DNA from: Chaetoderma sp. LZ-2023a
Taxonomy: Eukaryota; Mollusca; Caudofoveata; Chaetodermatida; Chaetodermatidae
DNA: 64,000 nucleotides
Assembly: GCA_034401795.1 (NCBI GenBank)
Contig: CM067359.1
Span: forward strand, 141,043,278-141,107,277
Direction of reading: 5' to 3'
Positions 11,216 to 22,502 of this stretch are shown in pieces (within the stretch, counting starts at the first letter, position 1; every line of letters starts with the position of its first letter). Made by a program: the position numbers and the translations under genes. A model generated the notes under the pieces. The model did not search any database, had not been told where the DNA came from, and was given only the letters and a program-made list of their open reading frames with translations.

Positions 11216-11960
11216 CACAGTGGGCGAAGCTTAGTTAGGAATGGGCGGGACATAGCTAGGAATGGGCGGGAAATAGCTAGATATTGAGCGAAAATTAGCT
11301 AGAAATGAACAGGACATCGCTAGAAAAGGGCAGGACATAGCTAGAGATGGACAGGGCATAGATAGAACTGTTCGTGCATGGCTAGAAATGGGCGGGGCGA
11401 ACATAGTTAGAGATGGGAGGGACATATAAATTGGCAGGACATAGCTATAAATTGACGTGATATAGCTAGAAATGGGCGTTGCATAGCTAGAAATTGGCTG
11501 AGCATAGCTAGAAATTGGCTGGGCATAGCTAAAAATGGGTCGGGCATAGTTGGAAATAGGTGGGGCATAGCTAGAAATGAGTTGGACATAGCTAGACATG
11601 AGTGGGGCATAGCTAGATATGGGTGGGCATAGCTAGAAATGGGTGCGACATAGCTAGATATGGGTAGGAAATAGTTAGAAATGAGTGGAACATGGCTAGA
11701 AAAGGGTGGGGAATAGCTGGAAAAGTGTGGGACATAGCTGAAAATGAGCGGGTCATACCTGCAAATGAGTGGGTCATAGCTAGAAATGAGTAGGGCATAG
11801 ATGGAAATGGGTGGACCATAGTTGGAAATGAACGGGTCATAGCTAGAAATGAGTTGGACATAACTAGCCATGAGTGGGGGAATAGCTAGACATGAGTGGG
11901 CCATAGCTAGATATGAGCGGGCCATAGCTAAAATGGGTGCGACTTAGCTAGAAATAGATC
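11216..11960 (+). repeat. 21-bp minisatellite derived from a MITE end
   Basis: About 35 diverged copies of a unit close to AATGGGCGGGGCATAGCTAG occur at mostly 21-bp spacing. MITE-A and MITE-B copies hold one or two such phrases just inside their right end, for example at 8214-8260 and 54640-54670. The period is a multiple of three and the unit lacks stops on the minus strand. That produces frames of up to 172 codons made of Met-Ser-Ser-Tyr-like repeats. These are not genes. Confidence 0.92.
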
Positions 11961-13021
11961 CCTACGTTAAATTAGATTCAACTAGAGACACAGTTCAGAT
12001 AGAATTCTCAGACTGGTTCCACACGTAGAATCTTAGTCCACAGATTCTTTAAGAGTCACATCAAGATTGAACTTTTCTCTGAATGTTAACATGTAAATGT
12101 AATATGTTGCTGGCGTAACAGTTATATTATAATAACTAATAGTTAAAAAGGTAATGACGTTTCTGATGTAGTTTAGCCGCGGGTGTCAGGCTGGATGTAT
12201 GCGCTCAATGCACATGTTGTGATGCTGAAATATGTTCTGAGTAAACAAATGTCTGGTATTCACGAAGATGCAGATAGTGAAAAGCAGAAATAAATATAAA
12301 ACTATCATTATTGAATACATTCTATCTCTAACATTCTTTACCGTAAAGTGTAAACTCGGTGATTACTTTTATTGAATTCCGTTAAGATCGCGTTTCTCGA
12401 GCTCATCAAATGACTAGTTTTCGCATCAAATAAATGCCTTTAGGTTTTATTTCCAACCATAAATTCTAAATATAGATCGCATCGGATCGTGGAGTACAGA
12501 TAGGTGTAATGGGATGTGAAATAACGCGCATTCAAGTCTGTTCAACCGATCACCTCTTTCCAAAGCGAAAATATTGCGACACCATAATGCGTTTGGCCGA
12601 AAGTCCACCTGTCTTAAAGAACCAAAATTCATAGGGGCCAAAACACATATTCTATATCGCAAAACTTGTATTAACAAGCCCTCTATCTTAGTTGAGTTAC
12701 TTGCTTGTGCACCATAAGATGGTCGCCTCAGACAGATCACACTGTATAATCGCCTAGTAATCGCACACATAGGATTATCTCGTCTTATCTACTTGAACAG
12801 TGAATGGTGGTCTTACTGCAGGCAAGGGCTTAGATATCGTGGTAACTCCTAAAGAAAATGCCCGTTTTTAAATAATGGATTGTTCTGAAAATGGATTGAT
12901 CGTATCTGTCGCTCAAGTATCAGACGTTATAATCAATTAGTAGCTTGCGTCATTAGTTGACTGATGACAGCTCCGTCATGACAATTGAAAAGTCCATCTC
13001 TTATGTGCGAATTGTATGCCT
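11961..13021. other. No supported gene
   Basis: A 107-codon minus-strand frame at 12447-12770 has ordinary composition, but I recognise no domain and see no splice-site support. The remainder is unassigned. Confidence 0.5.
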
Positions 13022-14053
13022 GAGGAGGGGGAGGAGGAGGAAAGAGCAGGAGGAGCTGGAGGAGCAGGAGGGAGGAGGGGGGAGGAGGAGGAAGAGGAAC
13101 AGCAGCAGGAGGAGGAGGAGCAGGAGCAGGAGGAGGGGGAGCAGGAGGAGGAGGAGGGGGAGCAGGCGCAGGAGGAGCAGGATAAGGAGAAGGAGGAGGG
13201 AGGAGGAGGAGGCGCAGGAGGAGGAGCAGCAGCAGGAGGAGGAGGAGCAGGAGCAGGAGGAGGAGGATGGAGGAGAAGGCGGCGGAGGAGGAGGAGCAGG
13301 AGGAGAAGGAGGAAGAGGAGGAGGAGCAGGAACAAGAGGAGGAACAGGAGGAGTAGGAGCCGGAGGAGCGGCAGCAGCTGGAGGAGGAGGAGCTGCAGGC
13401 GGAGGAGGAGCAGGAGGAGGAGGAGGAGGAAGAAAAGGAGGAAGTGGAGGAGGAGGACGTGGACGAGGAAGAGGAAGAAGAGGAGGAAGAGGAGGAGGAG
13501 GAAGAGGAACAGGAGGAAGATGATGAAGAGGGTGAAGAGGAGGAAGAGAAGGAAGATGAGGAGAAGGAGGAGGAGGAAGAAGAGGAATAGGATGAAGTGG
13601 AAGAAGAAAAGATCGGGGAGGAAGATGATGGGGAGAAAGAGGAGAAAGAGAAAGGAGAGGAGGAGGAAAAGGAAGAAGAATAGAAAGATGAGGAAGATGA
13701 TGATGAGGAGGAGGAGGAGGAAGAGGAGGAGGAGGAGGAGGAGGAAGAAGAGGAGGAAGAGGGGAGCAGGAAGAGGAGGGGTTAGGAAGAGGAGGAGCAG
13801 GAGGAAGAGGAGGAGGAGGAAGAGGAGGGGAAGAGGAAGATGAGGCAGATGAGGAAGGGGGGAGGAGGAGGATGGAAGGGGAGGAGATGACGATGAGGAG
13901 GAGGAGACGGAGGAGGAAGAGGGAGAGGAGGAGGAGAAGGAGGAGGAAGACAATGAGGAGGAAAAAGAGGAGCAGGATAAGGAGGAGGAGTAGCATGAGG
14001 AGCGGACTGGGAGGAGGAAAAGAAGGGGAAGAGGAGGAGGAGGACGACGACGA
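13022..14053 (+). repeat. 1-kb polypurine tract, mainly (GGA)n
   Basis: Almost every base for about 1,030 bp on this strand is A or G, with GGA and GAG triplets dominant and scattered GCAGGA units in the first 400 bp. Frames of 188-375 codons on both strands (Glu/Gly/Arg on plus, Leu/Ser/Pro on minus) are products of composition. Such a tract can form triplex (H-DNA) and G-quadruplex structures. Confidence 0.97.
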
Positions 14054-15026
14054 CGATTCGCCCAAAGCGTGCGTGGATCCTAGCCATAGATGAGCGGAGA
14101 ATAGCGAGAAATATTCTCGCAACACCATCGGACCGTAATAATTACGTCGTAATTCATCGTACGTTACCTCTGGTTGTCTTCTCCCCGATGCGTAAACAGT
14201 GGAGGCTATCGTCGCTCCAAAAATTTGCGCGAATTTTAAATGCTTTTTCTTCGTCTAATTAACTTTTATTACAATGTAGCAACATATATGTTTGAAGATC
14301 TTATGGCGCCTGTTCCACCACTACACGTTTGTTTGTGTACATCCTGATTGAACAATCGCTTAAGACCGCAAGACACCAATTTTCATACTGCAGCTGATGC
14401 GGTAATTTGGAATAGGATTTCTCCGACCGCTTTCACCACTGAAATCCTAGTACATGTATGTTCATATGAAAGCCCCAACATAATTAAAGGTAACGTCTTT
14501 AGTATTTTGGTAATTAGTTTGACTTGAACTGTTTGGCTTAATTATAGGTAGCAAAACACATTCCAGTCAAATTAGTTTCAAATCAATCAACATACTATGT
14601 TTGAGCTCATACATCATCAATGTTCTGGGGCAGACTTCACAAAGGGTACTTAAGTACGGCGTAAATGTCAAATGCAGGATTCTGATTGGTCTGTTTTCTA
14701 CTATACGACAGGCTGTAACTTAGTACTTACGCACGTTTGTGAAACTGGACTCTGTTGTTGTATCTGGTATGTAGTGGTGAGATTGTTAAAATTATTACTT
14801 TTTATTAAGATCTAAAACCTTGAATTGTGGACTGTGTAAGCTTAATATTATCAAACAATCATCTCATCGAACCACCCATGTATTGAATGGAGATTACTCC
14901 TTTAATCATTGAAACCCACAAAGTGAAAACTATATACGTCTAGTCTTGGGCATGAATGAATGTTTTGGGGGTAGTTCGACTGGAAGCTGTTGTTGTCATA
15001 TATAGCACCCCACCCTTCAAACTGTC
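14054..15026. other. No gene; two MITE core relics
   Basis: Worn hairpin relics lie at about 14512-14592 (TTAGTTTGACTTGAACTG, then CCAGTCAAATTAGTTTC) and at about 14970-15000 (GTTCGACTGGAAGCTGTTG). The second forms the left part of the sequence into which the 22-bp satellite expanded. Confidence 0.55.
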
Positions 15027-15241
15027 TTAACCCTTTAACACTCACATCGGACAAAAACGGTTTCCGCAGTGGTCCTGGAAATGGTCATTTGCAGACCAAG
15101 AGAAGCCTATTTTTGAAAATTTACGGCTGGAATCATTTCAGTGGTAAATTTTCAAAAACAGTCGTCTCTTGGTCTGCAAATGGACATTTTCATCGAGAAA
15201 ACTGAAATTTTCTTGAACAAATTTAAGGGTTAAGGGGTTAA
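15027..15241. mobile_element. Snap-back element, family S, well preserved
   Basis: It starts TTAACCCTTTAACACTCAC and ends AAGGGTTAAGGGGTTAA, so both ends are TTAA followed by CCCTT-type sequence. Inside, CATTTGCAGACCAAGAGAAG pairs with CTCTTGGTCTGCAAATGGAC, and TTTTTGAAAATTTAC pairs with GTAAATTTTCAAAAA. The length is 215 bp. TTAA targets are characteristic of piggyBac-type transposition, so this is probably a non-autonomous member of that group. Confidence 0.85.
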
Positions 15242-15254
15242 AAACATTCAACAA

Positions 15255-17370
15255 AATGTTGCTTACACCAGAGGAGAATGTTGCCTACACCAGAGGAGAA
15301 TGTTGCCTACACCAGAGGAGAATGTTGCTTACACCAGAGGAGAATGTTGCCTACACCAGAGGAGAATGTTGCCTACACCAGAGGAGAATGTTGCCTACAC
15401 CAGAGGAGAATGTTGCCTACACCAGAGGAGAATGTTGCCTACACCAGAGGAGAATGTTGCCTACACCAGAGGAGAATGTTGCTTACACCAGAGGAGAATG
15501 TTGCCTACACCAGAGGAGAATGTTGCCTACACCAGAGGAGAATGTTGCCTACACCAGAGGAGAATGTTGCCTACACCAGAGGAGAATGTTGCCTACACCA
15601 GAGGAGAATGTTGCTTACACCAGAGGAGAATGTTGCTTACACCAGAGGAGAATGTTGCCTACACCAGAGGAGAATGTTGCTTACACCAGAGGAGAATGTT
15701 GCCTACACCAGAGGAGAATGTTGCCTACACCAGAGGAGAATGTTGCTTACACCAGAGGAGAATGTTGCCTACACCAGAGGAGAATGTTGCCTACACCAGA
15801 GGAGAATGTTGCCTACACCAGAGGAGAATGTTGCCTACACCAGAGGAGAATGTTGCTTACACCAGAGGAGAATGTTGCCTACACCAGAGGAGAATGTTGC
15901 CTACACCAGTGGAGAATGTTGCCTACACCAGAGGAGAATGTTGCCTACACCAGAGGAGAATGTTGCCTACACCAGAGGAGAATGTTGCCTACACCAGAGG
16001 AGAATGTTGCTTACACCAGAGGAGAATGTTGCCTACACCAGAGGAGAATGTTGCCTACACCAGAGGAGAATGTTGCTTACACCAGAGGAGAATGTTGCCT
16101 ACACCAGAGGAGAATGTTGCCTACACCAGAGGAGAATGTTGCCTACACCAGAGGAGAATGTTGCCTACACCAGAGGAGAATGTTGCCTACACCAGAGGAG
16201 AATGTTGCCTACACCAGAGGAGAATGTTGCTTACACCAGAGGAGAATGTTGCCTACACCAGAGGAGAATGTTGCCTACACCAGAGGAGAATGTTGCCTAC
16301 ACCAGAGGAGAATGTTGCCTACACCAGAGGAGAATGTTGCCTACACCAGAGGAGAATGTTGCTTACACCAGAGGAGAATGTTGCTTACACCAGAGGAGAA
16401 TGTTGCCTACACCAGAGGAGAATGTTGCTTACACCAGAGGAGAATGTTGCCTACACCAGAGGAGAATGTTGCCTACACCAGAGGAGAATGTTGCTTACAC
16501 CAGAGGAGAATGTTGCCTACACCAGAGGAGAATGTTGCCTACACCAGAGGAGAATGTTGCCTACACCAGAGGAGAATGTTGCCTACACCAGAGGAGAATG
16601 TTGCTTACACCAGAGGAGAATGTTGCCTACACCAGAGGAGAATGTTGCCTACACCAGTGGAGAATGTTGCCTACACCAGAGGAGAATGTTGCCTACACCA
16701 GAGGAGAATGTTGCCTACACCAGAGGAGAATGTTGCCTACACCAGAGGAGAATGTTGCTTACACCAGAGGAGAATGTTGCTTACACCAGAGGAGAATGTT
16801 GCCTACACCAGAGGAGAATGTTGCTTACACCAGAGGAGAATGTTGCCTACACCAGAGGAGAATGTTGCCTACACCAGAGGAGAATGTTGCTTACACCAGA
16901 GGAGAATGTTGCCTACACCAGAGGAGAATGTTGCCTACACCAGAGGAGAATGTTGCCTACACCAGAGGAGAATGTTGCCTACACCAGAGGAGAATGTTGC
17001 CTACACCAGAGGAGAATGTTGCCTACACCAGAGGAGAATGTTGCCTACACCAGAGGAGAATGTTGCCTACACCAGAGGAGAATGTTGCTTACACCAGAGG
17101 AGAATGTTGCTTACACCAGAGGAGAATGTTGCCTACACCAGAGGAGAATGTTGCTTACACCAGAGGAGAATGTTGCCTACACCAGAGGAGAATGTTGCCT
17201 ACACCAGAGGGGAATGTTGCCTACACCAGAGGAGAATGTTGCTTACACCAGAGGAGAATGTTGCCTACACCAGAGGAGAATGTTGCTTACACCAGAGGAG
17301 AATGTTGCTTACACCAGAGGAGAATGTTGCCTACACCAGAGGGGAATGTTGCCTACACCAGAGGAGAATG
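15255..17370 (+). repeat. 22-bp satellite, 96 units with a 748-bp higher-order repeat
   Basis: The unit is AATGTTGCCTACACCAGAGG plus AG. Unit starts run from 15255 to 17367, exactly 96 x 22 bp without one length change. Nearly all variation is C or T at one site (GTTGCC against GTTGCT); two units have CAGTGG and two have GAGGGG. Because 22 is not divisible by three and the unit has no plus-strand stop, all three plus frames stay open for about 700 codons and read the same 22-residue cycle. That is an artefact of period and composition, not evidence for a gene. Confidence 0.98.
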
Positions 17371-17744
17371 AGATTGACCCTTGAAATCCTGAGCTTTACA
17401 TAATAAATGTGATCTGCAGAAATTCAGCAGTAAGATAGCACATACAGAGTTCATGGTGACGTGTGTAGAGTGAGACTAAGCCTAAATCCAACCCCAGAGA
17501 TTCCTGAAAACCCATAGTGCTAATGATAGATCTAGTTAAATACAAGCCATACTAATTGTTATTATTGTATTAATCTATACGTACTGCACCTGCAGCCATT
17601 TACGTATTCATTCAAAGTAGCCAGGGCAGCTTCCTGGGCTAGTGTTATTCACTATAAATATGTGTATATTCTCCAACACCTAATTGTATATAGTATTAGC
17701 TATACTACGAATTATATTTAGTGTTATCTATATGTTTAGGCTCA
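17371..17744. other. No gene seen
   Basis: This is the right flank of the satellite. It begins AGATTGACCCTTGAAATCC, a phrase that recurs near 17855 next to the unexpanded relative. Confidence 0.5.
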
Positions 17745-17890
17745 GAGCTAGTTTGACTGGAAGCTGTTGTTGTCATGGGCAGCATCAGCCTCACTTCAAA
17801 CTACCGTAAAACAGTGAATAAAATGTTCCCTATAACAGGGGGTGGGGGGCAATGAGATTGATCCTTTAACCCTTGAAACCCTAAGGTATC
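17745..17890 (+). repeat. Unexpanded relative of the satellite locus
   Basis: GTTTGACTGGAAGCTGTTGT, AAACAGTGAATAAAATGTTC, CCTATAACAGGGGG and AATGAGATTGATCC follow the same order as the flanks of the 22-bp array. Here the satellite-like phrase is present about once. A third diverged start (GTTTAACTTGAACCTG) lies near 18075. Confidence 0.7.
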
Positions 17891-18310
17891 AGCAATATTA
17901 AGCTAGCTTCAAGATAGCCAGTGTGGGCTTCTATGCTAGAGCAACTCCATATAAATGTTGTATTCTCCAACACCCATGTAACTAAATATGTAATGGACTA
18001 ACCTTAATCCTTTAACCCTTGAAATCACAAAGTGTCAACTTTATGTCACGCTTCCGACATGGTGAATGATTTAGGCTAGTTTAACTTGAACCTGTTATTG
18101 TTCTTGGCCTATAAATGGGATTCCACTAAACACAAATTAAAATGTTCTTCACAAATCTTGACCATTGATGCTTAAAAGGGTTAAAAGTTGTGTATGTTGA
18201 CTGTTGGGTGCTGGTATATGTGGTAGTTGATCTGAATCTTGATTAAAGATGGCTCTATGTGATATATAATATAATATATAAATAAATTTGAGTTTTTGTT
18301 TATTAAACTT
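17891..18310. other. No gene; weak MITE-core relic near 18075
   Basis: No coding signal is seen. The phrase ACCCTTGAAATC recurs several times through 17380-18030, which suggests older duplications. Confidence 0.4.
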
Positions 18311-18554
18311 TTAATGCCCACGCTGGCCAAAACCAGCTTCTACAGGGGTGTCAATGTCAATTTTCCGGCCAAGATAAGATTTTTTTTTTGGGGGGGGGGG
18401 GGAAATTTACCCCTGGAATGACTGGGTCGATGACCGAAATCAGTGATTACAGTGGTAAATTCCCAAAAGTAGCCTCCGAATCTTGCCTTGCAAATGGACT
18501 TCAATAAGCAAGGATTTAAATTTTCTTGAAAAATCCTGACCATTTTAGGGTTAA
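18311..18554. mobile_element. Snap-back element, family S, with internal T-run and G-run
   Basis: The ends are TTAATGCCC and AGGGTTAA. The internal arms are worn but pair through TTTACCCCTGGAATGACTG and CAGTGGTAAATTC. A run of ten T followed by thirteen G (about 18369-18401) interrupts the left arm. Confidence 0.7.
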
Positions 18555-20095
18555 GAATGTATGTATGTATGTATGTATGATTACTGTATTCTGCGGCTGT
18601 AGCAGTAGAAACATCCTACAGCTGCAATCAATCATTCTTAGCTTTTGCCCACTGTGTCTTGTCCTCAGCCAAAATCGTTAGCTTCCTTAGGTCCATTCTT
18701 GACTTGAGTGGTCATAATCCTGCTTTCTTGAGGTCACCTCGTAGCACGCTTAGCAGATTTATGCAATGACGTCCTCTCCTAGCTCTGTATTTGCTGGCTC
18801 CGAGTAGGGCGAATTCCAAATCTCTCTGAGCTGGTGTGTCCGACTGTACATCTGGTGTGTCTTCTGGCATCCTTAGCACATGGCCAAACATGGACCATCT
18901 TTGCTGGGCGACTTCTACAGACAGCAGCGGCGTATTACACAACTTGTATAGTGCATCGTTAGAAACTATGCTCTCTGGCTATCGGTGTCCAGTGATGGTG
19001 CGTAGATCTTTGCGGTGGCCGGCATCAAGTTTGTCTAGAGCTACCTTTGAAGCTGCCCAGCTGTTACAGTTATACATCATCAAGGATACGGAGGTTGCAT
19101 TGTATAAACGTAGTCTTTTTTACCACGAGCATCTTTGATCTACGAATCCATAGCTTCCAGAAGAACTGGAAAGCTGTTCCCCATGATGCAGCGTGCAGCA
19201 ATGTCAGCAGTACCCAAAAGCAGTGAGCCCAGGATTTTACTTTTCCTCCATGGTTCGCCGCCACGGAGTGGTTCATCATTTTCTTTAGTTCCATGCTCTG
19301 TAGATAGGTATATGTGGGTGAACTCTGTTTTGGATTCATTCATAAAGAAATTCTCAATTTTTAGTTTGCTTGCAGCTATTGGGAGAAGTTCGTCAAGGGG
19401 TGTCTTTTCTTCATCTATAAAGTCCACATCGTCGGCATATTCCATCTCTAGCGGCATGTCCAGTATTGACACCGGGGGAGATTTGGTCTTGTGGAATTTT
19501 TCCACGCGGATTTCAATGCAGCAGCCAGGTAACAGGTGAAGAGCACAGAGAATAGACCATCTCCCTGTGGTGAGCCGATTGATGTCTCAAACTCTACAGA
19601 CTTCACTTACTTGACTCGTACTCTCAGCTTGGTGTCTGCAAGCAGTAGTCTCACTAGTCCTAGCTCATCTTCATTGCAACTGGCCTGGCGTGAGCGCTTA
19701 ATTGTGTCGAAGGCTCGTGACATGTCAATGCCCATTTTGTGGAAATACCAGTGTTTGTGACTACCGACACAAGCATGCGTTGAGCCCATACAATGTCTGC
19801 GCAGCTGCATCCACGTTTGAAGCCACTCTGACATGATCTGGTGAAGTCGTCGATCTTGTCTCGGATGCGGCATAGAATAACATTTGATAGGATTTTCCGT
19901 ATGCTGTTAAGGAGCATAATGGGCCGCAGATTGGCTGGGGGCCAGGTGACTTCTTGGGCTTGGGTAGCACGATAAGGATGCCTTGGCCTACAGCGTCGAT
20001 GGAAAGGTGGTGCATAAAAGCTGAATTGATTATGTGCGTGATCGGTTCTGAGATAATGTCACTTGCATATTTGAATAGTTCATTGCCCATGCATA
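18555..20095 (-). mobile_element. LINE, 5'-truncated and decayed, with tetranucleotide tail
   Basis: On the minus strand, translations in several frames give reverse transcriptase pieces in order. ILIVLPKPKKSPGPQPICG (about 20000) comes first, then MLLNSIRKILSNVILCRI (about 19900), GIDMSRAFDTIKRSR, MEYADDVDFIDEEKT (about 19420, the catalytic YADD box) and RWSMFGHVLRMPEDT near the 3' end (about 18890). The 3' end closes with a (CATA)n tail, seen on the plus strand as (ATGT)n at 18555-18581. The frame changes at least four times over 1.5 kb and there is no endonuclease part, so the copy is dead and truncated. The same 3' end recurs at 47675-47930 and 49066-49232. The clade is not certain. Confidence 0.88.
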
Positions 20096-21014
20096 ATCTT
20101 GGTATGCATGGCTGAAATGGGTAAATATCTTAGGAACAAACAAATAGATCAGAAAAATGTATACATTTATTAAAAATAATAACCTGATAAAAAAGAGAAA
20201 TCAGAGGTTCCAGACACTCACCCTCCCTTTTCCAGATTTTTGTTGATTTTTTAGATTTTCGGACCATGACAAAGGTTGTTGAATCCTAAGTGTTGAACTT
20301 TAAACCAAATCGGACGAGCAGTTTCCAAGACATCAATAGATCCAGAATTGCATCCGATCTGGACCAAGTTTTTATGCGGCGCACATGCCTGGAAATCCTC
20401 TTGCACAGCAAGGTCCTTCGCTGTGTTAAAGTTTGAGCCAAAGCAGATAATTAGTTTTCGCAATACAGCTCCGGACACACAGACTTTGAAGAATTCACGA
20501 TCCTCTTAATGAATACATCGGTACAAAATCTATCTCTAAATCAAATCTAACTTCTCGTGGGGTCTGGAAAGGTGGGCTTCCTTTCTCTTAACAAATAATA
20601 CTTAACACGATTTGTAAAATTAATATGAAACTTAATTAAACTTTGTTACTATGCTACAACATTTACAATGGCCACATTGAAGGCTTGTACAAATCAAAGA
20701 CACTTTCAATATAATACTGTGTAAATCAAATATACTATAGCTATAATTTCTAACAAAGATTACTCAACTAATTTACGAACGATTCTATCGATGGTATAAA
20801 GACAACCACTCGGATCTACTGATGGTGTAAAGATAATGCAAACTGATCTAACGATGTCAAAAAGATAACCGAAAGCAGAGCAGACACCAACTTATATACA
20901 AATAAAGTGGTTTCTCTGCTCTGACGTCATTTTGGGCTATTCCAAGGATTTCCCCCTAAAACTCGTACCCTGATTGGTCCCTTGCTCCCTCTTTTTTTAA
21001 ACATATTTTATTGT
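20096..21014. other. No supported gene
   Basis: A 75-codon minus frame at 20251-20478 has no motif that I know. Around 20780-20870 a diverged unit of about 38 bp occurs three times, seen in ATCGATGGTATAAAGACAAC, CTGATGGTGTAAAGATAATG and ACGATGTCAAAAAGATAAC. Confidence 0.45.
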
Positions 21015-21082
21015 AGCAAATGTACAAAGGGATCGGGCACAAGTTCTAGCAACTTAATGCCCGATCCCTTTGTACATTTGCT
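21015..21082. repeat. Perfect 25-bp inverted repeat with 18-base loop
   Basis: AGCAAATGTACAAAGGGATC plus GGGCA at 21015-21039 is matched base for base by its reverse complement at 21058-21082. The flank before it (AACATATTTTATTGTA) recurs at 43608-43623, beside a similar but unpaired phrase. It could be the tip of a transposon, a palindromic repair product or a transcribed hairpin; the sequence alone does not decide. Confidence 0.9.
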
Positions 21083-22299
21083 CTCTCGTTGTGCAATCTA
21101 GGAACTGGTGGGAACCAGTTTGGGAGTGATGACTCCTGACAGATAATATAAACTTTGCTTGCTTTGACAAGACTCATCAACAGCCATAACTCGCATACTT
21201 TGTTTGTGCTCCCACTCCTTTTGGTTTGTTGTGACAAGAGCGTTAAGGAACCAAGTAGGATACTGCTGTAATTACTTTCACAATAGGACAATTCTCATTT
21301 AGTCACGACGATGGGTGGTTACCACTCGTCATGACGCACTAGTGTCTGATCCTTAACCCGGTAAGGCACCACGCGGTAGTGAATCATATATGTGGTTTCC
21401 TTAGCACTCTGTTATGGCCGTTCCCGTTATTCAACAATCTTCCTTGGCCACCATCATAATCTTATCACAGTGATCATGTAAGACTCTGTTGCATTAACTA
21501 CAGAGAACGTCTCCTTAAAGCTTCTCAGTATTTAATCCATGACTGTGTTACCGTCATGCCGTGCCGTACTTATATTAAAATACCAGAACCAGCTCTACGG
21601 TCTAACGCCGGTAAACTCCGCCTCCTTATTTCTAGTAATTCATAGCTGTGTTTAAACACAAAACCAAAACGGCTATTAAAATATCTGAAATGACAAAACT
21701 AGATTGGTTGGTGATAATCACACCCAACTCAATCAAACTGATTTCAAATATGACTAGCATAATTTGTCCGCACATAGTGATCGTAATTACCAGCCTTTCG
21801 TTTACAAAACAATTCTGTACAAAATATTCAAGCAGTCACTCTGACATTCAGTCTACATGTTTGTTGCGTGTCCGCTCCAGCGGTCACGCTTCTATTTATT
21901 GCTGTCTAGAATTGCCTATAGGCGTGGCCATTTCGTGTAGGGGATTGTAGGGCTGTGTCTCGTGAGATCTCCATCGATACGAGATCTAATAATTCTCGGC
22001 GCGAAGACACGGCTCTATTTTTAGATTGCAGGATATCTCATAATTATTATCTTCATGCGCGTGATTCATGGCGAGTTCTCTTATTTGTTTTGGTCCGACT
22101 GTAATAGAGTTTGCGCGACGATGACCACTTAATTATTTTAATAAACAGCCAAGGGAAGTCCAAATAACTACTCTAAATAAGTACTCTTCTTTTGCTGGAG
22201 GACTGCGTACAAAATATGTTTATCATTCATTCTGCAGATGAAAGTACTCAAGCACACGCCCACTCATGGCGTCTTTTATATGTCCACTTTAGCACTCTA
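21083..22299. other. No supported gene
   Basis: Frames of 80-100 codons occur at 21046-21291 (-) and 21648-21950 (+) without recognisable motifs. A phrase near 21960 (TCTCGTGAGATCTCCATCG) resembles the inverted pair at the end of repeat G. Confidence 0.45.
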
Positions 22300-22500
22300 T
22301 CAAACTGACCACAAATGGCTTCTTGCGGTGATCGCGAGAAATGTCCATTTGCATTAGCTACTCGCCAGAGAACTTGTTTTGAAAGTTTACCACTGGAATG
22401 ACTGGTTGGATAACCGATCCTATAATTCCAGTAGTAAATTGCAAAAGAAAAACAACAATGGTCTATTGGACAGCAGTAGACATAGGACATTTTCTATGAT
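22300..22500. mobile_element. Snap-back element, family S, worn
   Basis: GAAATGTCCATTTGCATTAG, TTTACCACTGGAATGACTGG, CCTATAATTCCAGTAGTAAA and later GGTCTATTGGACAG preserve both inner arms, but the outer arms no longer pair well. Confidence 0.65.
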
Positions 22501-22502
22501 AA

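Noticed and set aside
11231-11925. Minus-strand frames of 82-172 codons with Ser-Tyr and Met-Pro cycles
   Set aside because: They arise from the 21-bp minisatellite derived from a MITE end.
12447-12770. 107-codon minus frame
   Set aside because: No recognisable family, no promoter or splice signals, and an ordinary length for chance in 64 kb.
12957-14128. Glu/Gly/Arg-rich and Leu/Pro/Ser-rich frames of 188-375 codons
   Set aside because: They are translations of a polypurine tract; several frames are open at once on both strands.
15255-17370. CRISPR-like array
   Set aside because: The 22-bp units are contiguous, without spacers, and the sequence is animal nuclear DNA.
15256-17403. Three overlapping plus-strand reading frames of about 700 codons
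   Set aside because: They are the same 22-residue cycle in all three frames, produced by a stop-free 22-bp unit. No start, splice or domain evidence exists.
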